From Massilia horti (lineage in GTDB: Bacteria > Pseudomonadota > Gammaproteobacteria > Burkholderiales > Burkholderiaceae_D), in assembly GCF_004614195.1 (NCBI RefSeq), contig NZ_SPUM01000036.1, positions 1 through 61,489 on the forward strand: 61,489 nt of DNA, read 5' to 3'. A program made the position numbers and the translations under genes. The notes under the pieces were generated by a model, which did no database searches, was not told the origin of the DNA, and was given only the letters and a program-made list of their open reading frames with translations. Below are positions 55,894-61,489 of the stretch, in pieces. The first letter of the stretch is position 1, and each line of letters starts with the position of its first letter.

Positions 55894-56761
55894 GGATGCC
55901 GTTTTGTGGTCGCGCCCGCCGATCCACCGCGAACCCGTCGATTCATCCAATTTCGGCGTGGTCGAAAAACCCCTGTCCACGTTCGAAAAGCTGTACAACC
56001 TCAGCGTGGTGCGCAAGGCCCTGATCCTGGTGCTGCTGATCGTGGCCTGGGAAGTGGGCGCCCGCGCGCTCGGCAACGAGCTGCTGTTCCCGACCTTCGT
56101 GTCGACCGTCGAGGCCCTCTTCAAGGGCATCGTCAGCGGCGACCTCCTGATCAAGATCTGGACTTCGCTCAAGGTGCTGGTGTGGGGTTACGCGATCGGC
56201 ATCGTGCTGGCCGGCGTGCTCACCGCGATCGGCATCGCCTCGCGCATCGGCACCGACTTCCTCGAGACCATGACCTCGATGTTCAACCCGCTGCCGGCGA
56301 TCGCGCTGCTGCCGATCGCGCTGATCTGGTTCGGCCTTGGCAACGGCAGCCTGATTTTCGTGCTGGTGCACTCGGTGCTGTGGGCCGTCGCGCTCAACAC
56401 CCATTCGGGCTTCCGCGCGGTCTCGAACACCCTGCGCATGGTGGGCAAGAACTACGGCCTGGGCGGCTTCGCGTACGTGACCAGGATCCTGATCCCGGCC
56501 GCGTTCCCGAGCATCCTCACGGGCCTGAAGATCGGCTGGGCGTTCGCATGGCGTACCCTGATCGCGTCGGAACTGGTGTTCGGCGTGAGCTCCGGTTCGG
56601 GCGGCCTTGGCTGGTTCATCTACGAGAACAAGAACGAGCTCGATATCCCCAACGTGTTCGCCGGCCTCCTGGCGGTGATCCTGATCGGTTTGATCGTCGA
56701 AAACCTCGTGTTCCACACCCTGGAGAACCACACCGTGCGCAAGTGGGGCATGCAGGCTTAA
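55886..56761 (+). CDS. ABC transporter permease, SsuC/TauC-like
   Basis: The ATG at 55886 follows AAAGGAGGT. The 291-residue inner-membrane protein has about six membrane segments and the EAA-type loop region (ITGLKIGWAFAWRTLIASELVFGVSSGSGGLGWFIYEN) characteristic of the sulfonate/nitrate/taurine permease family, with FLETMTSMFNPLPAIALLPIALIWFGLGNGS just before. It completes the importer. Confidence 0.9.
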   Translation: MSKDAVLWSRPPIHREPVDSSNFGVVEKPLSTFEKLYNLSVVRKALILVLLIVAWEVGARALGNELLFPTFVSTVEALFKGIVSGDLLIKIWTSLKVLVWGYAIGIVLAGVLTAIGIASRIGTDFLETMTSMFNPLPAIALLPIALIWFGLGNGSLIFVLVHSVLWAVALNTHSGFRAVSNTLRMVGKNYGLGGFAYVTRILIPAAFPSILTGLKIGWAFAWRTLIASELVFGVSSGSGGLGWFIYENKNELDIPNVFAGLLAVILIGLIVENLVFHTLENHTVRKWGMQA

Positions 56762-57049
56762 GCGGCAACGGCAACCCGACCTCCGGCCCGAAGCAAGGGT
56801 TGGAGGTCATCTGCCGCCGACCGGCGGCGTCAAGCGTGCGATGCGCGCCCTGATAGTTGAGCTATTATGCTGGGCGCATGCTGCGGCCTGGTGGCTTGAA
56901 GCCCGACGGCCCACGCGTTCTTCCAACTTCCTGATACGCCTGCCCGCCGCAGCCAGCAGCGCAGGCAATCCGATCGCGCAACGCGCCTACGCTTGCCGCC
57001 ATCGAAACCGGTCAAATCGTCAATCTGTAATCGAAACAGGAGTAGTGCA

Positions 57050-57787
57050 ATGGCTTTTGGGTGGGAGACGGTGGCGCTGCTTGCGTTAATCATCATCCTT
57101 GCGTACACGGTGTTCGGCCTGACCGGATTCGGCTCCTCGATCACCGCCATGCCGATGCTGGTGCTGGTCATTCCGCTGAAGATGGCGGTGCCGCTCATGC
57201 TTATCTTCGACCTGACCTCCGGCCTGCTGCTCGGCCTGAAGAACCGGCGCGTCATCGCCCGCCATGAAATGCTGCGGCTGGTGCCGTTCATGCTGGCCGG
57301 GATGGCGCTGGGTGTGGTCCTGCTGGTCAAGGCGCCGGAGCGCCTGCTGCTGCTCACGCTCGGCGTCTTCATCCTTTCGTATTCGACCTGGAGCCTGCTG
57401 CTGCGGCGCGACCCGCAGCCGATCGGCAGCGGCTGGTCCCTGCCGTTCGGCGTGGTTGGCGGGGTGTTCACAGCGATGTTCGGCACCGGGGGACCGTTCT
57501 ACACGATCTACCTCGCCCGCCGGCTGGACGACAAACAGATCCTGCGCGCGACGATCAGCGGGGTGATCTTCCTTAGCGGCCTGTCGCGACTTGCGCTGTT
57601 CACCAGCGCGGGACTGTACCGCCAGGAGTCGCTGCTTTTGCTGGGGCTGATCCTGCTGCCCTGCGCGCTGGGCGGGCTTTATCTCGGCAACCACCTGCAC
57701 AGCCGCTTGCCGGCTGGCCGGGTGGTGCAGGTCATCTGGGGCATCCTGATCCTCGGCGGGGCGAGCCTCATACTGCGCAATCTTTAA
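57050..57787 (+). CDS. TauE/SafE family permease (probable sulfite/sulfonate exporter)
   Basis: The ATG at 57050 follows ACAGGAG. The 245-residue protein has about eight membrane segments; VFGLTGFGSSITAMPMLVLVIPLKMAVPLMLIFDLTSGLLLGLKNRR is the TauE/SafE N-terminal block, and GVVGGVFTAMFGTGGPFYTIYLARR is the repeat in the second half. TauE is thought to export sulfite in taurine degradation, and the placement after the ABC genes and suyAB suggests removal of sulfite released by SuyAB. It is separated from the ABC genes by ~290 non-coding bases in which I see only a possible TATTAT -10 and no gene. Confidence 0.85.
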   Translation: MAFGWETVALLALIIILAYTVFGLTGFGSSITAMPMLVLVIPLKMAVPLMLIFDLTSGLLLGLKNRRVIARHEMLRLVPFMLAGMALGVVLLVKAPERLLLLTLGVFILSYSTWSLLLRRDPQPIGSGWSLPFGVVGGVFTAMFGTGGPFYTIYLARRLDDKQILRATISGVIFLSGLSRLALFTSAGLYRQESLLLLGLILLPCALGGLYLGNHLHSRLPAGRVVQVIWGILILGGASLILRNL

Positions 57788-57806
57788 CCGACGGCTTGTG
57801 CTGCTT

Positions 57807-57835
57807 GGTAGGGTGCGCACCTGTGCGCACGCGGT
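57807..57835. repeat. Dispersed repeat, copy H (single arm)
   Basis: GGTAGGGTGCGCAC-CTGTGCGCACGCGGT, one arm only, 20 bases past the TauE-family stop. The right arm expected at ~57900 is missing, and the STY0301-family gene ends there instead. Confidence 0.75.
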
Positions 57836-57882
57836 GCGAACGGGGCGTTGTGGTGGTGGCGCCGCGAGCCTGGACACGCTGG

Positions 57883-58389
57883 CTACTTGCAGACGATGTC
57901 CGAAAGCACGTCGATCAACTTCCGCCGCGACTCAAGCGGGTCTTGTACGCGCCGGTAGATCACATCGCATTGCTTGGTAGCCTCCGGCAGCTTCACGGCC
58001 TGAACAATGTTACCGTCGCCGTAGGCACAGACCATCCATTTGTCTTGCGGGGTAAGCACACCATCCGAATCTACGGGTACCACGCCGAGCGACGGGAATC
58101 TGTTGATGGTCACGCCGTTCTTGCCCTTTATCGTCTCCCCGATCAGCTCACCCGGTCCTTCGTTCAGCGGACCAATCCAGACACGTGCATCGGATAATAG
58201 CGCCCTCGACCTGGGCCGGTAGAGGCCCCTCCACCCGGCTGCAGACGTCACCGTGATCTGGCTCGCATCGACCTGCGGTGGACAGACGATGTGCTGCTCT
58301 GCCCTCGCGATGCCGGGACCAAGGATGCTGAAGGTCACGCCCACTAGTGCGGCCACGGCTATACGCTGGATGTCAGTCGGATGAATCAT
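57883..58389 (-). CDS. STY0301-family periplasmic protein, possible immunity protein
   Basis: A 168-residue protein with a Sec signal peptide (AALVGVTFSILGPGIARA). The mature part has the STY0301-like pattern: CPPQVD, WRGLYRP, VWIGPLNEGPGELIG, DKWMVCAYGDGNIVQAVKLPEATKQCDVIYRRV, with cysteines that could pair in the periplasm. The ATG (58389) is one base from the upstream stop (TGA-C-ATG). A periplasmic partner next to an amidase-like gene fits a cell-wall hydrolase immunity role. Family recognition is from memory. Confidence 0.65.
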   Translation of the reverse strand: MIHPTDIQRIAVAALVGVTFSILGPGIARAEQHIVCPPQVDASQITVTSAAGWRGLYRPRSRALLSDARVWIGPLNEGPGELIGETIKGKNGVTINRFPSLGVVPVDSDGVLTPQDKWMVCAYGDGNIVQAVKLPEATKQCDVIYRRVQDPLESRRKLIDVLSDIVCK

Positions 58390-58390
58390 G

Positions 58391-58837
58391 TCACCGTTCG
58401 ATTATGTAGAACATGCTGGCATTGTCGGAGATAGGGTATGCCGCGCTCTTGCCATAAATGAGCACGTCACGGGCGCTGATCTTGTCTTTATGATAGTGCG
58501 CCCCCGGATGTGGGTTCCACTGGTCCATCATCCTGATCGACATAATCTTGCATCGACCGGTCTTGGGATCATGTGTGCAACTGGTATTCGCCCAAAGGAA
58601 AAATGCAGCATGGCGGTAACCGGCGTGCGGAAACCGACCATCGATGAACGTCGCGATGGCAGTTCCCTGCTCGATCTGCCTGCCCGATGCCAGCACGTCG
58701 ATGACGTTCTCCCCGGGTTGCCACGTAGTGGTGTGGCCGATGTGAGACAGGTAGTGCTGGACGAGGCGAACGCACTCCCCGCCGTCTACCTTTGGCTTTT
58801 GCTCCAGATGGATGGCACCGCGATAAACGAATGGCAT
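58391..58837 (-). CDS. BPSL0067-family protein, possible CHAP-type cell-wall amidase
   Basis: A 148-residue protein without a signal peptide. GGECVRLVQHY (Cys22) and RHAAFFLW (His76) are placed as the catalytic Cys and His of NlpC/P60-CHAP amidases; VIDVLASGRQIEQGTAIATFIDGRFP between them matches the BPSL0067 pattern (GTAIATF-x-GR-P). It would cut peptidoglycan stem peptides. Lacking a Sec signal, it would need delivery by a secretion system or act after lysis. It is coupled to the STY0301-like gene downstream and follows a small membrane protein gene, which suggests an effector/immunity-type unit. Confidence 0.65.
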   Translation of the reverse strand: MPFVYRGAIHLEQKPKVDGGECVRLVQHYLSHIGHTTTWQPGENVIDVLASGRQIEQGTAIATFIDGRFPHAGYRHAAFFLWANTSCTHDPKTGRCKIMSIRMMDQWNPHPGAHYHKDKISARDVLIYGKSAAYPISDNASMFYIIER

Positions 58838-58906
58838 GATGTTCTACGAGGAAAGATCATGTCGTCATTATGGAGTGCGCCCGGGAGCTGTTTTTGATCC
58901 GAGACA

Positions 58907-59161
58907 TTACAAACCGAGCATCCTGATAAGGCCGAAGGTGAAGAGCCCCAGGCCCAGGAGCGATAGCACGAAGACTGCGGCCACCTTGCCGCCCGCGAGC
59001 AGCACCGCGCGCGTCTCCTTCTCCTTCTCCTTCTTCCCTTGATCGTAATGCCACTTGATGGCGAAGAACATGCCCGTGCCTAACACGAGAACCTTGAACG
59101 TGACGAAGACTATAGGGATCCAATCCATGATTTTGAGTATTTCCAGGCTATTACTTGACAC
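58907..59161 (-). CDS. Small two-segment membrane protein
   Basis: An 84-residue protein with two membrane segments (IMDWIPIVFVTFKVLVLGTGMFFAI and VAAVFVLSLLGLGLFTFGLIRMLGL) joined by a charged loop (KWHYDQGKKEKEKETRA). It heads a three-gene run with the amidase-like and STY0301-like genes on the same strand (about 70 and 2 bases apart). Its role is unknown; holin-like or anchoring functions are possible. Confidence 0.6.
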   Translation of the reverse strand: MSSNSLEILKIMDWIPIVFVTFKVLVLGTGMFFAIKWHYDQGKKEKEKETRAVLLAGGKVAAVFVLSLLGLGLFTFGLIRMLGL

Positions 59162-59377
59162 TATCTATCGTGAGGAGCACTACGTCAAAACGCTGCTTCA
59201 GCAGCTTTATTTCTTGTTCAAACCATCGAGGCCAACTGCCTGAGTATTTTGCTCCAGCGGAGTGATTTGCCGAATGCAGATGAGAGGAGAAAACGTCAGC
59301 GACTGCCATGCAAGGATGGTGTTGCTGCAGGTTCTGAGGCATTCTACTTAAAAGCAATTTCCATACATTGAGACAAA

Positions 59378-60778
59378 ATGTCCCAGTTGAAAACCATACA
59401 AGATGAGAATTTGCCAATCTGGTTGCCGCGATTGGCCGGGAACAAAGGGCCACGTTTTTTGCAGATTGCGGATGCGTTGCAGGCGGCGGTGGTAGACGGA
59501 TCGCTGAAACCGGGTGACCGTCTACCTCCGCAGCGCCAGTTGGCAGCACAGCTGGACGTCGACCTGACGACGATCACGCGCGCATACGACGAAGCCAGAC
59601 GCCGCAACTTGTTGGAGGGCCGCGGCGCTCGAGGCACTTATGTCGCGGCGCCGAAAGTCGAATTGACCTCGATCCTCGACCTGAGCATGAATACCCCACC
59701 ACCGCCGGATGGCGTGGACTTCGACGACATGTTGAAACAAGGTTTGTCTCAAGTACTGATGAGGGCAGATAATGAATTGCTGATGACTTACCACTTGGGC
59801 GGGGGAAGCGACTCCGACCGTAACGCTGGAGCCAAATGGCTCGAACCGATGTTTGGACATCTGGATTCTCGACAGGTTGTTGTCTGTCCGGGTGCGCAAG
59901 CGGCGATCGCCGCATTGATCCTTGCGCTGACGGAGCCTGGCGATGTTATCCTGGCAGAGCCAACGAGTTATCCCGGCTTGCGTGCCGCAGCGACCCAATT
60001 CGGCCGGCACCTCATTGCGGTGGAAGCGGACAAGCACGGGATGGTGCCTGAGATGCTTGAGCAAGCGTGCCGCCAGCACAAGCCCGGGCTGGTCTACCTC
60101 AATCCGACATTACAGAACCCGACCGCCATCACCATTCCGGAACGCCGGCGCAAGGAGCTCGCCAGCATCGCGAAGCGCTGCAATGTACGCATCGTCGAGG
60201 ACGATCCCTACTGGCTCCTTGCCGATGCCCCGCCACCACCTATTGCCACGTTTGCACCGGAACAGGTGTACTACATCTCAACCCTGTCGAAATGCCTGAC
60301 GCCCGGCTTGCGTGTCGCCTTCGTGCTCGTACGCAACGCGCACGAACGCGAACGTTTCCTGGTCGCGCTAAGATCATTTGCGCTGATGGTCGCTCCTCTG
60401 ACGGCCGCACTGGCCACTCAGTGGATCCTCGACGGTTCGGCTGACGGATTGATGGAAGGCGTACGCAACGAGGCGCGCCTGCGCCACCGGATGGCTCGGG
60501 ATATTCTGGCCGGGCGGTACAGCGGCTTTGGTGACGGCCTGCATGTATGGCTCGAGTTGCCGGCGTATTGGAACTCCTCACAGCTTGCGCGTGCAGCCGC
60601 TAGCTACGGCATCGCAGTCACGCCGGCGGAGGCATTCGAAACTGGCAGCGGATCCGTGAATGCAATTCGGATCTCTTTGGGTAGCATCAAGGACCGTGGA
60701 CGCTTACAGGCGGGTCTTCAACGGCTGTCTCATCTGCTTGCGCGGCGGCCCGAGTCGCTCAGCGCTGCTGTGGTTTAA
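59378..60778 (+). CDS. MocR-type regulator: GntR helix-turn-helix fused to an aminotransferase-like domain
   Basis: A 466-residue protein. The N-terminal GntR domain (about 15-90) has FLQIADALQAAVVDGSLKPGDRLPPQRQLAAQLDVDLTTITRAYDEARRRNLLEGRGARGTYVA; the rest is a fold-type-I aminotransferase-like domain with VVCPGAQAAIAALILALTEPGDVILAEPTSYPGLR, NPTLQNPTAITIPERRR, VEDDPYWLL and the PLP-binding Lys in YISTLSKCLTPGLRVAFV. MocR proteins bind PLP or PLP-amino acid adducts and regulate vitamin B6, GABA or taurine genes. It is divergent from the small membrane protein gene, so that operon or a more distant set may be its target. Confidence 0.9.
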   Translation: MSQLKTIQDENLPIWLPRLAGNKGPRFLQIADALQAAVVDGSLKPGDRLPPQRQLAAQLDVDLTTITRAYDEARRRNLLEGRGARGTYVAAPKVELTSILDLSMNTPPPPDGVDFDDMLKQGLSQVLMRADNELLMTYHLGGGSDSDRNAGAKWLEPMFGHLDSRQVVVCPGAQAAIAALILALTEPGDVILAEPTSYPGLRAAATQFGRHLIAVEADKHGMVPEMLEQACRQHKPGLVYLNPTLQNPTAITIPERRRKELASIAKRCNVRIVEDDPYWLLADAPPPPIATFAPEQVYYISTLSKCLTPGLRVAFVLVRNAHERERFLVALRSFALMVAPLTAALATQWILDGSADGLMEGVRNEARLRHRMARDILAGRYSGFGDGLHVWLELPAYWNSSQLARAAASYGIAVTPAEAFETGSGSVNAIRISLGSIKDRGRLQAGLQRLSHLLARRPESLSAAVV

Positions 60779-60883
60779 CTGTCCAGGAAACACTGTGCTT
60801 CCACTTGGCGGAACCCGATGCGCCAACTGTAACGGACCGCAAATGGTGCCGCCGAGACGGAGAGACGAGCAGGCTGTTCCTCC

Positions 60884-61273
60884 TCAGTGAACAGACCTCA
60901 CTTGCTCCCGTTGGTGCCGGAGCTTTCGCATCAAATAGTCGCGCAGGACGACCGCCTGATTGTGTTCGGTGTCTCGCGCGCCATACAGGAGCGTGACGGG
61001 CTTGTCCTTGGCGGCGTCCATGATCGATTGCCAGGCTGCGGGATTGGCATCCAGCTCGTGCTCATAGCGCCGCCTGAATTCACCCCAGCGCTCGGGATCA
61101 TGCCCGAACCATTCGCGAAGCTCGTTGCTGGGTGCCACCTCCTTGAGCCAGCCGTCGAGTTTCACCGATTCCTTCCTGATGCCTCGCGGCCAGAGCCGAT
61201 CAACGAGGAAATGCGCGTGCGCGGCATCATCTGCGTGCTCATATATGCGTTGAATATCGATTGCGTGTTTCAT
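60884..61273 (-). CDS. DUF488 (YeaO-like) protein
   Basis: A 129-residue cytoplasmic protein typical of DUF488: IQRIYEH, HFLVDRLWPRGIRKESVKLDGWLKEVAPSNELREWFGHDPERWGEFRRRYEHEL and VTLLYGARDTEHNQAVVLRDYL. No enzymatic role is established for this small YeaO-like branch. It is convergent with the MocR gene and followed, on the other side of its start, by the repeat-rich edge of the window. Confidence 0.85.
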   Translation of the reverse strand: MKHAIDIQRIYEHADDAAHAHFLVDRLWPRGIRKESVKLDGWLKEVAPSNELREWFGHDPERWGEFRRRYEHELDANPAAWQSIMDAAKDKPVTLLYGARDTEHNQAVVLRDYLMRKLRHQREQVRSVH

Positions 61274-61359
61274 GGTCGCGATACTCCTGTGCTGGCTTCT
61301 CCCAGAAGAACATGATAGTCGACACCGGCCCAGCGTTTTGACTCAAGAACCCAGGTTAA

Positions 61360-61489
61360 ATTCCTCCCCCCTTGGCGAGGTCAAATTTCCCCCATAGGCC
61401 GCGTGCCACACCGGCTCGGTATGGGCCCCCGCCCCCTGAAGTGACCCAGAAATGTTGGACAGCGATTGTTACTGCATTGCGAGCTGGGT
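61360..61489. mobile_element. Possible insertion-sequence ends at the window edge
   Basis: Around 61360-61394, ATTCCTCCCCCC and GGTCAAATTTCCCCCAT resemble the internal repeats of IS21-type ends. At 61442-61461 TGACCCAGAAATGTTGGACA resembles the terminal repeats of IS3/IS150-like elements, so an IS may begin at the window end. No transposase coding sequence is inside the window, so both readings are tentative. Confidence 0.3.

Overview
The window is high-GC chromosomal DNA, most likely from a member of the Oxalobacteraceae (Massilia/Duganella/Telluria-like, order Burkholderiales). This rests on protein style, the AruF/AruG two-subunit form of the arginine succinyltransferase pathway, the 1566-residue NAD-glutamate dehydrogenase and the yajC-secD-secF / tgt-queA block. 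No species was identified by a search. Almost every long ORF opposite a real gene is a GC-codon shadow.

Layout. (1) 1-7.9 kb: edge of a surface-polysaccharide region, with two tandem secreted parallel beta-helix paralogues, a WecG/TagA glycosyltransferase, a GT4 glycosyltransferase and a BioF2-type acetyltransferase. (2) 8.1-13.4 kb: amino-acid permease, flavohaemoglobin (hmp), a DUF2807 lipoprotein and an old yellow enzyme. (3) 13.4-27.1 kb: a complete arginine succinyltransferase (AST) pathway, astC-aruF-aruG-astD-astB-gdhB-astE, with a GlxA/ArgR-type AraC regulator next door. The pathway turns arginine into two glutamates, and the embedded NAD-glutamate dehydrogenase feeds these to 2-oxoglutarate. 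(4) 27.1-33.8 kb: EamA exporter, MarR plus a coupled small protein, HDOD protein, two unknown secreted proteins, a zinc-ribbon membrane protein and a decayed RhuM/Fic gene. (5) 34.1-46.1 kb: housekeeping genes secF, secD, yajC, tgt, queA, recG and pyrC, with small secreted proteins and an oxidoreductase.

(6) 46.2-57.8 kb is the most interesting part: genes for (2R)-sulfolactate sulfo-lyase (suyAB), a LysR regulator, and a tight operon encoding a succinate-dehydrogenase-like iron-sulfur protein, two membrane anchors, a two-subunit class I fumarase-like hydratase and a fumarate-reductase-like flavoprotein. A sulfonate/taurine-type ABC importer and a TauE/SafE exporter follow. I propose one pathway in which a sulfonate analogue of succinate (3-sulfopropanoate) is dehydrogenated, hydrated to sulfolactate and cleaved to pyruvate plus sulfite, the sulfite being exported. 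The flavoprotein keeps most catalytic residues but has Cys at the FAD-linking His and Glu at a substrate-binding Thr, which fits a changed substrate. The substrate assignment is inference.

(7) 57.8-61.5 kb: a three-gene operon resembling a cell-wall amidase effector (BPSL0067 family) with a periplasmic STY0301-family partner, then a MocR regulator, a DUF488 protein and possible IS remnants at the edge.

A family of imperfect inverted repeats (arms GTAGGGTGCGCAC...GTGCGCACGCGG, plus a GTAGGGTGGGC variant) lies just after the ends of many genes and contains no coding sequence.
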